A stretch of 64,000 nt of DNA. Origin: Corylus avellana. Lineage: Eukaryota > Streptophyta > Magnoliopsida > Fagales > Betulaceae. The notes beneath the pieces were generated by a model that searched no databases, was not told the DNA's origin, and worked only from the letters and a program-made list of their open reading frames with translations. A program made the position numbers and the translations under genes. Below are positions 45,321-57,572 of this stretch, piece after piece. Positions within the stretch are counted from its first letter, which is position 1. Every line of letters starts with the position of its first letter. The stretch is from positions 27,857,515 to 27,921,514 of the forward strand of contig NC_081543.1 of the NCBI RefSeq assembly GCF_901000735.1. Reading direction: 5' to 3'.

Positions 45321-48300
45321 TGGCCAGTTCCTCTGCTTCTTCCTCATCCTCTGCTGCACCTCTAACCAACTCCCTCATCTCCTGCACCAATCACCACTAC
45401 CTTCACCCTACCTAGTATCACTCAACAAATCTCCACTAAACTTGATGGCCCTGCAGATTATCTGAATTGGGTAAGTCATTTCAACCCAATTCTAAATACC
45501 CACGATCTGATGGGTATTGTTGATGGGAGTGAGACATGTCCTCCCAAATATGTCATTGATGAATCTGGACAAGTCACCACAACAGTGAATCCAGATTACT
45601 TACTTTGGCAGAAGAAAGATCAAAGCCTTCTTAGTTGGTTCAACACAACAATGTCAGATCGTATGCTATCCTCCCTCTATGGATTAAAGACAGCTAGGCA
45701 AGTTTGGACCACATTGTCCACTAGGTATGCATCCCAGTCCAAGGCCAGAGTTTCATACTTAAAGAGACAGTTGCAGACTCTCAATCAAGGTTCTAAGTCT
45801 TGCTTAGAATTCCTCAATGAAATCAAATCCTGTTCAGACCTGCTTGCTGCTGCAGGGCAGCCTGTAGGAGATGATGATCTCATCTCCTACATCCTTGGAG
45901 GCCTGAATCCTGCCTATACCACCTTCATTACCTTGTTCAACTTCACCACTCGAACAACATCCATGACCTTTGAAGAATTTCAATGTGAACTACTCAACCA
46001 TGAGATCCTGCTCAACAGCCATCAATCACATCCACATCCACTCACTGAATCAGGCAATTTTGCCCTTTACTCTCAAAAACCAAGATATCCAGGTGACAAT
46101 TACAACAAGGGGAAGTCAGGGAGCTACTCCAAGAATTCATACCAGCCTGCAGGAGGCTACTCAAGGAATTCCTATCAGTCCAATCAGCCAAAAGGCTACC
46201 AAAGAAACAACTACCAGAACAATCTCAGGCGACCAGGAGGCAATCACTTCTCACAGAAATCCATTCTTGGTACACCTCCTAGTGGCCCTTCTCCTAGAGC
46301 ATCCTGTCAAATTTGTGGAAAGACTGGACACTTAGCACTAGACTGCTATCACCGAATGGATTACTCTTACCAAGGGAAGAATCCACCTCCACAGTTGTCT
46401 GCTATGATGGCTCGAACTCACTCCTCTGCTACAGAACACAATGATGAAGACCCTTGGTTTGCTGACAGTGGAGCTAACAACCATGTCACGGCTGCCTTAG
46501 GCAATCTGATGCTTCAAGAACCCTTTAAAGGTGATGATGAGGTTGCTGTAGGTAACGGCACAGGTTTGCCCATATCCAACATAGGTTCATCTGTTTTGTA
46601 TAATTCTAAACACCCTTTCAAATACCCCTTCAAATTGAAACATATTTTGCACTGTCCTTCTGCAGCAGCAAACTTGTTATCTATACATCAATTTTGTGTA
46701 GACAACAAGTGCTGGTTTATACTAACTGACTCTCATTTCTTTGTGAAGGACAACCTCACGGGGCAGACTCTTTTGCAAGGGCCAAGTAGGGATGGACTTT
46801 ATCCAATCTTTCTTTCCAAATCAGCCAATAAAGTCAAGAAGGTTTCAGCATTCCTTGGAGTCACAGCCTCCTCCAAGATATGGCATAGTCGGTTAGGGCA
46901 CCCTGCACCTCCTATTTTGAATAAAATCAAACAACTTGTAAACCTACCTGTACTTGGTCCTATCTCAAATGAAAATCTGTGTGAGCCTTGTCAAGTAGCA
47001 AAGTCCAAGTGTCTTCCCTTTTCTGACTCTAATAATGTAACCACCCAACCATTAGAAATAATACATTCTGATTTATGGTGTTCTCCAATTCCTTCTCCTA
47101 ATGGATGTCGTTACTATGTGATTTTCATTGACAACTACTCAAGGTTTTCTTGGATTTATCCAATGCATAACAAATCAGATACCTTTGCATGTTTTGTACA
47201 ATTTAAAAGCCTAGTAGAGAACCTATTGTCTAAGAAAATCAAGGCCTTTCAATCTGATGGAGGAGGGGAATTCACCTCCAATCAATTTAAACACCTCCTA
47301 AGTTCCAATGGTATCTTCCACAGAATTTCATGTCCTCATACCCCCCAACAGAATGGTCTTGCTGAAAGGAAACATAGGCATATAGTGGATACTGGTTTAG
47401 CCCTACTAGCTCAATCTCACCTTCCCCTCTCTTATTGGGTTGATGCATTCAATACTGCAGTCTACCTAATCAATAGACTTCCCACAACCGTGCTGAAAAA
47501 TCACTCTCCCTACTTCAAATTGTTTCACAAACAGCCTGATTATTCTCTCCTCAAAGTCTTTGGTTGTGCTTGTTATCCTCTCCTCAGACCTTACAATGCT
47601 CACAAGTTGATGTATAGATCAAAGAAATGCATCTTTCTTGGCTACTGCTCTAATTACAGAGGCTACAAATGTTATGAACCCCTCTCCAAAAAGACCATCA
47701 TCACTAGACATGCTGTTTTTGATGAGACTACCTATCCAGCAAAAGATTGGTTGTCCACTCCACTGCAGCCCTTTGCAAATGAATCTGCTCCAACCAAGGT
47801 AACTCCTTCTACTCCTGTTTTAGTACATTCTATTTCTGCCACACATGCTCCTCAATCTATTGCTGTTGAACCTCTAGCACAACCTATTCACTCTGCAGCT
47901 CCTGATTTAGTCACTGAAGCTGTGTCCACTGAATCCATCCATATAGCTGCCCCTAGCTCACCCCAATCCTCCCCCGCAACCTCTCCTACTGAACCATCTT
48001 CCCCTTCCATTGTATCACCAGCTGTAACAACTCCAGCCCCTGCAACAGCAACATCTCTTTTTCCTTCAATCCAAGCACCTGCTCCTATACCCCATCATCC
48101 CATGACCACTAGACTTCAGGATGGCACTCGTAAATCCAAAACATTCCCCAACTACAAGCTTTTCCTCTCCACCAGACATCCTCTAATGGCCCTTCATTCC
48201 AATGCTCCTTTGTCACACCTCCGTCCTGCTCCCACTAGTTTTTCCCAAGCAATCAAATCTCCTTACTGGCAACAAGCCATGCAGGAAGAATTCCAAGCTC

Positions 48301-49994
48301 TTCAAGCCAATCAAACCTGGACCCTTTGCCCTAGGCCACCTCATCACAATGTTATCACTAATAAATGGGTTTTTAAGGTGAAACAGAAAGCTGACGGCAC
48401 TCTTGACAGATTTAAGGCTCGACTTGTGGCTAAGGGGTTTCAACAACAAGATGGCTTGGATTACACTGAAACCTTCAGTCCAGTGGTCAAATCTGCCACC
48501 ATACGAGCTATCCTTGCCTTGACAGTTCACTTTCAATGGCCTACTAGACAATTGGACGTCTCCAATGCCTTTCTCCATGGTCATTTACAAGAGGAGGTCT
48601 TTATGGAACAGCCACCAGGTTTTGTTGACAACCGATTCCCTAACCATGTTTGCAAACTTCAGAAGTCTATCTATGGACTCAAGCAAGCACCTAGGGCTTG
48701 GTTTACCAAGCTTGCTGCTACCTTGCTTGCTCTTGGATTTATTGAATCCAAAGTGGATTACTCTCTTTTCATTCTCCATCACAACAATGTGCATCTCTTT
48801 CTCCTCATTTATGTAGATGACATCATTGTCACTGGAAACTCCATTTCAGCCATTCAACATCTTGTTTCTTGCCTGCAACACTCCTTTGCCATGAAGGATC
48901 TAGGCTCTCTACATTACTTCTTGGGCATTCATGTACAGCCCCTGTCAAGAGGACTTCACCTCTCTCAAACTAAGTATGTGTCTGATCTCCTAGACCGAGT
49001 CAATATGACAGGAGCTAAACCTGCCAAGACACCTCTTCCAGCTGGTTCTCAGCTCTCTCGGCTTGATGGTGATCCTCTCCCAAATGCCTCTGAATACAGA
49101 CACTTAGTAGGAGCACTTCAATATTGCACTTTAACCAGGCCTGACATTTCCTTTGCTGTCAACCAACTCTGCCAATTCATGCACTCTCCCACTACTACAC
49201 ATTGGACTGCAGCCAAGAGGGTTCTTAGATATCTCAAAGGCTCCATCAATCATGGTTTACACTTTGCTAAAGGTTCCCTTGACCTCAATGCCTATAGTGA
49301 CTCGGATTGGGCAGGCAACCCCGATGATAGGAGGTCCACTACTGGCTATGCTCTCTTCTTGGACCCTTGTCTCATTAGCTGGTGTGCTAAGAAGCAGCCA
49401 GTTGTCTCTAAATCCAATACTGAGGCTGAATACCGATCCTTAGCCTTTGCTACGGCTGAGCTCTTCTGGTTGAGAATGCTTCTCCAAGAACTGCAGATTT
49501 ATCTCCATTGCTCTCCTACTCTATGGTGTGACAATCTTGGTGCACTAGCCCTGGCTTCTAATCCAGTATATCACGCACGTACCAAACATATTGAGGTGGA
49601 CTATCACTTCATCCGTGAGAAAGTGGTCAACAAGGATGTCACCACTAAATATCTGTCCACCCTTGATCAAATTGCCGATATATTCACTAAGGGCCTCACT
49701 ACCAATCGGTTTCTTCTTCTCCGAGACAAGCTAAAAGTGTGCTCTCCACCCATTAGCTTGCGGGGAGATGTTAGACTACATGACAGACTCGAGCCACCTA
49801 AGCTGCCAGGTCTACCTATCAACCTCACTGACTATGCAGCCACATCATCCTCATCAGTTAGCATAGCAGAATCTCATGAAGACAAGGATCTTGCATCTGT
49901 CGAGGATCCTTGTGATTCATCACATTCAGCCTTACCATCATTTAATAACGCAGCTAAGGAAAGAAGATCATCTCTCCTTGCTGCTATGACATGA
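45321..49994 (+). CDS. copia gag-pol polyprotein (one probable frameshift near the N terminus)
   Basis: The continuous frame from the Met at 45510 has 1,494 residues. Numbered from that Met: gag to about 250, zinc knuckle CX2CX4HX4C at 266-279, protease DSG at 319-321, pre-integrase HHCC (H459, H464, C491, C494), integrase D521, D583 and E619 (35 residues between the last two), reverse transcriptase with YVDD at 1101-1104, and RNase H with catalytic D about 1264. The natural gag start is probably the Ser-rich Met at 45321. That frame closes early, and the main frame has a TAA near 45370, so a 1-nt change near 45370-45390 separates them. The frame continues about 75 codons into the 3' LTR before its stop. 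All catalytic motifs are intact, so proteins from the 45510 start might still act. Confidence 0.93.
49755..49768 (+). other. Polypurine tract region
   Basis: Short G-rich tract (core CGGGGAGA) immediately before the TG of the 3' LTR, the expected plus-strand primer. Shorter and less pure than in many copia elements. Confidence 0.75.
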
Positions 49995-50226
49995 AGATAT
50001 GCACACATAAGGAAAGATTTAATGTAATCTTATAGGTTGTTTTGTAAACACACAATCATATAATATCATGGATGATTGTGTGTAATAGATGCTTGATTTG
50101 TATAATTATTCTTTCCTTATATTTACATTGTAATCAGCTTATATAAACTTATGTATCATTCAATATGTATATTCTCGAATACAGAAAATTATTCAGCCAT
50201 CTTCTTAGTCCTCTTGAATTATTTTA
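49769..50226 (+). repeat. copia 3' LTR (458 bp)
   Basis: Appears identical to the 5' LTR. The polyprotein stop lies inside it at 49992-49994. Confidence 0.95.
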
Positions 50227-50688
50227 CATATGCCCTCGCCATTTTTTTTTTCTCTAAAAAACTTTTATCTTACAATTTGGAGGCAATATGAGAGATGGAT
50301 ATTTTCTCTTCTTAAAAATAATTCATTTCTTTCTCTTAGAAACATGAGTACCATGTGTATATAAATAACATCATATCATTTTTAAACTTTAACATAACAC
50401 ATGTTAACATATAAACAACATAAACCATTTTATAGCATGTATAAATTAAATCATAACATGAAAATATTTTCATAACTTGGATAGAATCATAACCTTTATA
50501 TATCCAAGTATAGCATAACACATGTATATATGTAGAAGGGGTAAGAAATATCATTTACCTACGTTTCAAATATATATATATCTTAGCTACAAATATTAGA
50601 CCAACCGACTTCTCAGAACTTGAGTCCAAGTTCCTAAATGTCAGTCCTATCTTTCGAAGTCTAAACAATTAGAAGTTGGTTTTAAAAT
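50227..50688. other. AT-rich contig end of unknown origin
   Basis: Follows the first 3' LTR but has no match to the locus on the other side of the element. No gene is recognised. It may be the flank of a different genomic copy of the same retrotransposon, joined here by misassembly. Confidence 0.55.
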
Positions 50689-50788
50689 NNNNNNNNNNNN
50701 NNNNNNNNNNNNNNNNNNNNNNNNNNNNNNNNNNNNNNNNNNNNNNNNNNNNNNNNNNNNNNNNNNNNNNNNNNNNNNNNNNNNNNNN
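50689..50788. other. Assembly gap (100 N)
   Basis: Placeholder gap between two contigs that share copia sequence. Confidence 0.99.
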
Positions 50789-52821
50789 TCATTCCAATGC
50801 TCCTTTGTCACACCTCCGTCCTGCTCCCACTAGTTTTTCCCAAGCAATCAAATCTCCTTACTGGCAACAAGCCATGCAGGAAGAATTCCAAGCTCTTCAA
50901 GCCAATCAAACCTGGACCCTTTGCCCTAGGCCACCTCATCACAATGTTATCACTAATAAATGGGTTTTTAAGGTGAAACAGAAAGCTGACGGCACTCTTG
51001 ACAGATTTAAGGCTCGACTTGTGGCTAAGGGGTTTCAACAACAAGATGGCTTGGATTACACTGAAACCTTCAGTCCAGTGGTCAAATCTGCCACCATACG
51101 AGCTATCCTTGCCTTGACAGTTCACTTTCAATGGCCTACTAGACAATTGGACGTCTCCAATGCCTTTCTCCATGGTCATTTACAAGAGGAGGTCTTTATG
51201 GAACAGCCACCAGGTTTTGTTGACAACCGATTCCCTAACCATGTTTGCAAACTTCAGAAGTCTATCTATGGACTCAAGCAAGCACCTAGGGCTTGGTTTA
51301 CCAAGCTTGCTGCTACCTTGCTTGCTCTTGGATTTATTGAATCCAAAGTGGATTACTCTCTTTTCATTCTCCATCACAACAATGTGCATCTCTTTCTCCT
51401 CATTTATGTAGATGACATCATTGTCACTGGAAACTCCATTTCAGCCATTCAACATCTTGTTTCTTGCCTGCAACACTCCTTTGCCATGAAGGATCTAGGC
51501 TCTCTACATTACTTCTTGGGCATTCATGTACAGCCCCTGTCAAGAGGACTTCACCTCTCTCAAACTAAGTATGTGTCTGATCTCCTAGACCGAGTCAATA
51601 TGACAGGAGCTAAACCTGCCAAGACACCTCTTCCAGCTGGTTCTCAGCTCTCTCGGCTTGATGGTGATCCTCTCCCAAATGCCTCTGAATACAGACACTT
51701 AGTAGGAGCACTTCAATATTGCACTTTAACCAGGCCTGACATTTCCTTTGCTGTCAACCAACTCTGCCAATTCATGCACTCTCCCACTACTACACATTGG
51801 ACTGCAGCCAAGAGGGTTCTTAGATATCTCAAAGGCTCCATCAATCATGGTTTACACTTTGCTAAAGGTTCCCTTGACCTCAATGCCTATAGTGACTCGG
51901 ATTGGGCAGGCAACCCCGATGATAGGAGGTCCACTACTGGCTATGCTCTCTTCTTGGACCCTTGTCTCATTAGCTGGTGTGCTAAGAAGCAGCCAGTTGT
52001 CTCTAAATCCAATACTGAGGCTGAATACCGATCCTTAGCCTTTGCTACGGCTGAGCTCTTCTGGTTGAGAATGCTTCTCCAAGAACTGCAGATTTATCTC
52101 CATTGCTCTCCTACTCTATGGTGTGACAATCTTGGTGCACTAGCCCTGGCTTCTAATCCAGTATATCACGCACGTACCAAACATATTGAGGTGGACTATC
52201 ACTTCATCCGTGAGAAAGTGGTCAACAAGGATGTCACCACTAAATATCTGTCCACCCTTGATCAAATTGCCGATATATTCACTAAGGGCCTCACTACCAA
52301 TCGGTTTCTTCTTCTCCGAGACAAGCTAAAAGTGTGCTCTCCACCCATTAGCTTGCGGGGAGATGTTAGACTACATGACAGACTCGAGCCACCTAAGCTG
52401 CCAGGTCTACCTATCAACCTCACTGACTATGCAGCCACATCATCCTCATCAGTTAGCATAGCAGAATCTCATGAAGACAAGGATCTTGCATCTGTCGAGG
52501 ATCCTTGTGATTCATCACATTCAGCCTTACCATCATTTAATAACGCAGCTAAGGAAAGAAGATCATCTCTCCTTGCTGCTATGACATGAAGATATGCACA
52601 CATAAGGAAAGATTTAATGTAATCTTATAGGTTGTTTTGTAAACACACAATCATATAATATCATGGATGATTGTGTGTAATAGATGCTTGATTTGTATAA
52701 TTATTCTTTCCTTATATTTACATTGTAATCAGCTTATATAAACTTATGTATCATTCAATATGTATATTCTCGAATACAGAAAATTATTCAGCCATCTTCT
52801 TAGTCCTCTTGAATTATTTTA
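50789..52821 (+). mobile_element. Second copy of copia 3' part (reverse transcriptase, RNase H, 3' LTR)
   Basis: Corresponds to 48194-50226 at a constant offset of 2,595, with no difference that I can find. It starts at the first base after the gap, ahead of the reverse transcriptase. The open frame runs to 52589 and contains YVDD and RNase H motifs. The LTR is 52364-52821. The base after it (52822) continues the sequence broken at 44818, so this copy has the genuine 3' junction. Confidence 0.93.
52364..52821 (+). repeat. copia 3' LTR, genuine 3' junction
   Basis: Same 458-bp LTR. It is followed by CCCATCATTGACAG. The uninterrupted sequence ATGTCCCCATCATTGACAG is seen at 55866, 57407 and 58860, and inverted in the left arm near 20200. 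Confidence 0.92.
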
Positions 52822-52968
52822 CCCATCATTGACAGCATTACAATGTTGATTAATATTGACATTACCTACCTTTAATTACAAGATATTTTTTACATGTGAG
52901 CAAATCTCCTTTATTTTGATCATCTTTTTTAGGTTCTTGCCTTTTGCGTATATAGATATATATATATA
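52822..52968. repeat. 1.5-kb repeat unit, continuation between copia and CACTA
   Basis: Continues the unit interrupted at 44818 (CATCATTGACAGC...GCGTATATAGATATA) up to the target site of the small CACTA element. Confidence 0.85.
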
Positions 52969-54485
52969 CACTACAAAAAAATGTGTTATTAGTAACGTGC
53001 CTATTGTGCAGGATTTTTTCACAAGTCACTATTTGGTGACGTGGCACTTTTTCACACGTTACCATTTGGTGACGTGTCAAAGCTGACACGTTACAAAATG
53101 GTGATTGACACGTCATTGTTCCGAAAATTAAAAGAAAAATTGATAACTTTAGTAACGTGTCAAAGTTGACACGTTACCATTTAATGACGTGTCAGCTTTG
53201 ACACGTTACCATTTGGTAACGTGTCAAATTTGATACGTTACTAAAGTTTTCAAATTTTTTTTATTTATTTTTTCAAATTTCCCATTGGTAACGTGTCAAA
53301 TTTAACACGTTACCATTTAGTGACGTGTCAAAGCTAACACGTTACCAAATGGTAACGTGTCAAATTTGACACGTTACTAAAGTTGTCAATTATTATTTTT
53401 ATTTCTTCCCTCTTTTTTCTTCATCCTGGCCGTGCTTCTTCTTTCTTCTCTTTTTCTCTCTTTTGCTCTCACGCCCATGGCAGCACTCTCTTCTCTCATA
53501 TGGGAAGAAGAAAAAGAAAAGGAGAAGAGAAAAAAAGAGAAGTTAAGAAGAAGATGAAAAAGAGAAGAGATCGAAGATCTAACATTTTTTTTTTTTTTTT
53601 TCTGCTGGGTTTGGGGTGTTGAAATTTGTTTTGGCTGCTGGGTTTGGGATTTTGAAATTTCTTTTGCTGTTGGGTTTGAAATTTTTCTGGTCTGAATTTT
53701 TTGGTTGGTTTGGTTTGATTTTTCAGGTTGAATCCACTTAGGGATCAGACATTATATACTTTAATGAGTAATTTTTCTTATTGATTTTTTTGTCGTTTGT
53801 CTTAACTTTTAAACCTACTAATTTTTCTGGTTCTTTGGTGTTGTAGGTTTCTGATTTTTGGTGTTGTAGGTTTCCAACTCCACACAGTGAGTGAGTAGTA
53901 AAATTAGATTCTAAGTTCAAAACTTTTGAAATTTTTTGCTTAAATTAATTTTTGCTGCTGAGTTTGAATCTATTGATCTATTCCAAGTTTAATTAATTCT
54001 TTTTTTGTCAAATAAATTTTTATTTGCTGGGTTTGAATTTTTGAAAATTAGGTTCGAATCTGATGTTATTTGAAATCTGGGTTTGGAATTTTGAAAATCA
54101 AATTCGAATATGATTTTATTTGAAATCTGGGTTTGGAATTCCATGATATTATTTGAAAAAAAAAATCCAGAAATAAATTTGAAATATTTTTTTTTTAATT
54201 AATTTTTTAAACTTTAGTAACGTGTCAGAAATTGACACGTTACTAAAGCTTAGTAACGTGTTAAGTTTGACACGTTACTAAACTTTAGTAACGTGTCAAT
54301 TTCTGACACGTTACTAAAGGGTGACGTGTCAGAAATTGACACGTTACTAAATTCCCATTAGTAACTTCCAATTTTGCAACCTGCCAGCCACGTTACTAAT
54401 GACACGTTACTAACCGTTAGTAACGTGTCAACAGGCTTAACACGTCACTAATGGGCCGTTACAAAAAAATTATATTTTTGTAGTG
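52969..54485. mobile_element. Complete non-autonomous CACTA element, 1,517 bp
   Basis: Starts CACTACAAAAAAATGTG and ends TATATTTTTGTAGTG, giving CACTA termini, with a 3-bp ATA on each side (52966-52968 and 54486-54488), the target duplication expected for CACTA. Both ends carry arrays of GTAACGTGTCAA / TTGACACGTTAC hairpins (52995-53385 and 54210-54440). The centre (53390-54200) is different: a CT-rich stretch, a purine-rich stretch, then repeated GCTGGGTTTGGGATTTTGAAATT phrases. It may be captured host DNA but encodes no recognised protein. No transposase. Confidence 0.9.
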
Positions 54486-56339
54486 ATATATATATGATGG
54501 AGGAAATTAAATATGGCGAAAAAGTTGAAAGTGTTAACGTGCATTTTCATTCACGCTACTCCGAAGTCTTTGGATTAATAACTATTCCCAATAATCTTGT
54601 TTTATGGATTTTCTTGAACAACGTGACCGGTTAAATCAGGGATTCATTTTATAGTACTCTAAATCAAATTTTACGCATTCACCTGTGTATATATCACTGC
54701 ATTATTTAAAATTTTCAAATAAAGTGACACAATATGCACCGTTAAATATAACAAAATAAAATTTTAACCGTAAAATAAAAGCTCTCCCTTTCACTTATTC
54801 CATATGTACAGTGGTTTCAATATATATATATATGTGTGTGTGTGTGTATTTTTTTCTTTAAAAAATGAAAAATTCTTCTATTTCAATTCCATCCTCTTAT
54901 AAAGAAAGATTTTAATTTGTATATATTTGTCGCTACCCAAATGGACGCTGAAGGCCCATTATTAGCGTCCACTTTCAAAGTGGACGCTAATACTTAAGCA
55001 TTAGGGTCCACTTTAGTGGACTCTAAAGATTAGGTAGAAAAATTAAAAATAATAATAATAAAAAAAAAAAAAAAATTGCTGCCCAATAGCATCCACTAAA
55101 AGTGGACGCTGAAGACCCATTATTTGCGTCCACTTTCAAAGTGAACGCTCATACTTAAGCATTAGGGTCCACTTTAGTGGGCCCTAAAGATTATGTAGAA
55201 AAATAAAAAATAAAATAAAAATAAAAAAATAAAATTGATGTCCAATAGCGTCCACTAAAAGTGAACGCTGAAGACTCATTATTAGCGTCCACTTTGAAAG
55301 TGGACGCTAATACTTAGGCAAAGTGGACCCTAAAGATTAGGTTGAAAAATTACAAAAAAAATAAAAAAATAAAATTGATGCCCAATAGCGTCCACTAAAA
55401 GTGGAAGCTGAAGACCCATTATTAGCGTCCACTTTGAAAGTGGACGCTAATACTTAAGTATTAGGGTCCACTTTAGTGGACCCTAAAGATTAGGTAGAAA
55501 AATAAAAAAATTAAAAAAAAATTAAAAAAATGGAGTTTGGCTTGCCTTCATAAAAAATTGTTGGAATTCTCGTGTAAAAGTATATAATTAAACTGCATAT
55601 TGTTTGTATAAATTAAGTGGTTTTTGTGTGGTTAGATTCTCTATGTTTGTTAAAAAACAATGATTCTGCTCCAAAATCTTTACTTTTTTTTTTATTAATT
55701 TAAACTTTCAAAATAATTAATAATTTATTATTATGGTATCAGATAACTTTTCTTAAACAACAATAGGTTTGTAATAGAGGTACTTTTTATCTCGACGAAA
55801 ATGAAACTCAAAGTAGTCTTCGTATATAATAATTTTGTTTGAATTTGGAAAACTGGGGACTTCAAATATGTCCCCATCATTGAAAGCATTACAATGTTGG
55901 TTAATATTGACATTAACTACCTTTAATTACAAGATATTTTTTGTATGTGAGCAAATCTCCTTTATTTTGATCATCTTTTTTTGGTTATTGACTTTTGCGT
56001 ATATAGATATATATATGATGGCGGAAATTAAATATGGCGAAAAAGTTGAAAGTGGTAACGTGCATTTTCATTCGTGCTACTCCGAAGTCTTTGGATTAAT
56101 AACTATTCCCAATAATCTGCTTTTTTGGATTTTCTTGAACAAGGTGACCGGTTAAATCAGGATTCATTTTATAGTACTCTAAATCAAATTTTACACATTC
56201 ACTTGTGTATATATCACTGCATTATTTAAAATTTTCAAATAAGGTGACACAATATGCACCATTAAATATAACAAAATAAAATTTTAACCGTAAAATAAAA
56301 TCTTTCCCTTTCACTTATTCCATATGTACAGTTGTTTCA

Positions 56340-56391
<52 letters not shown>

Positions 56392-57535
56392 TTCTTTTAA
56401 AAAAAGGAAAAAGTTCTTCTATTTCAATTCCATCCTCTTATAAAGAAAGATTTTAATTTGTATATATTTGCCATTTGGTTAGGAGTTCCATTTGGACGCT
56501 GCCCAAATGGACACTGAAGGCCCATTATTAGCGTCCACTTTCAACGTGGACGCTAATACTTAAGCATTAGGGTCCACTTTAGTGGACTCTAAAGATTAGG
56601 TAGAAAAATTTAAAAAAAATAATAATAAAAAAATAAAAATGCTGCCCAATAGCGTCCACTAAAAGTGGACGCTGAAGACCCATTATTCGCATCCACTTTC
56701 AAAGTGAACGCTAATACTTAAGCATTAGGGTCCACTTTAGTGGGCCCTAAAGATTATGTAGAAAAATAAAAAATAAAAAATAAAAAAATAAAATTGATGC
56801 CCAATAGCGTCCACTAAAAGTGGACGCTGAAGACCCATTAGTAGCGTCCACTTTGAAAGTGGACGCTAATACTTAGGCAAAGTGGACCCTAAAGATTAGG
56901 TTGAAAAATTACAAAAAAAATAAAAAAATAAAATTGATGCCCAATAGCGTCCACTAAAAGTGGAAGCTGAAGACCCATTATTAGCGTCCACTTTGAAAGT
57001 GGACGCTAATACTTAAGTATTAGTGGACCCTAAAGATTAGGTAGAAAAATAAAAAAATTAAAAAAATGGAGTTTGGCTTGCCTTCATAAAAAATTGCTGG
57101 AATTCTCGTGTAAAAGTATATAATTAAACTGCATATTGTTTGTATAAATTAAGTGGTTTTTGCGTGGTTAGATTCGCTATGTTTGGTTAAAAAACAATGA
57201 TTAAGCTCCGAAATCAATACTTTTTTTTTTATTAATTTAAACTTTCGAAATAATTAATAATTTATTATTATGGTATCAGATAACTTTTCTTAAACAACAA
57301 TAAGTTTGTAATAGAGGTACTTTTTATCTCGACGAAAATGAAACTCAGAGTAGTCTTCATATATAATAATTTTGTTTGAATTTGGAAAACTGAGGACTTC
57401 AAATATGTCCCCATCATTGACAGCATTACAATGTTAATTAATATTGACATTAACTACCTTTAATTACAAGATATTTTTTGTATGTGAGCAAATCTCCTTT
57501 ATTTTGATAATCTTTTTTTGGTTGTTGACTTTTGC

Positions 57536-57572
<37 letters not shown>

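Larger units (their letters stand above)
44819..50226 (+). mobile_element. Ty1/copia LTR retrotransposon, 5.4 kb, young
   Basis: Two LTRs of 458 bp (44819-45276 and 49769-50226) that look identical. A primer-binding site TGGTATCAAAGCAG (45277-45290) and a G-rich polypurine tract just before 49769 are present, with one long gag-pol frame between them in copia order (integrase before reverse transcriptase). The 5' flank (44818) does not pair with the 3' flank at 50227. It pairs with 52822, behind a second copy of the 3' LTR, so the assembly around the 3' end is doubtful. LTRs begin TG but end TTTTA, not the usual CA. Confidence 0.95.

Noticed and set aside
45970..46335. Alternative frames inside the copia element (45970, 48213, 48565, 48585, 49153 and repeats at 50808-52038)
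   Set aside because: They overlap the long gag-pol frame, have no domains, and are repeated only because the element is.
50227..50688. A 5-bp target duplication around 44819-50226
   Set aside because: The flanks at 44818 and 50227 do not match each other. The matching 3' flank is at 52822, where only a short C-run is shared.
55731..55913. Recurrent 60-codon frame (20165, 55731, 57268, 58720) as a conserved small protein
   Set aside because: It recurs because the 1.5-kb unit recurs. Substitutions are spread without codon bias and there is no start context or domain.
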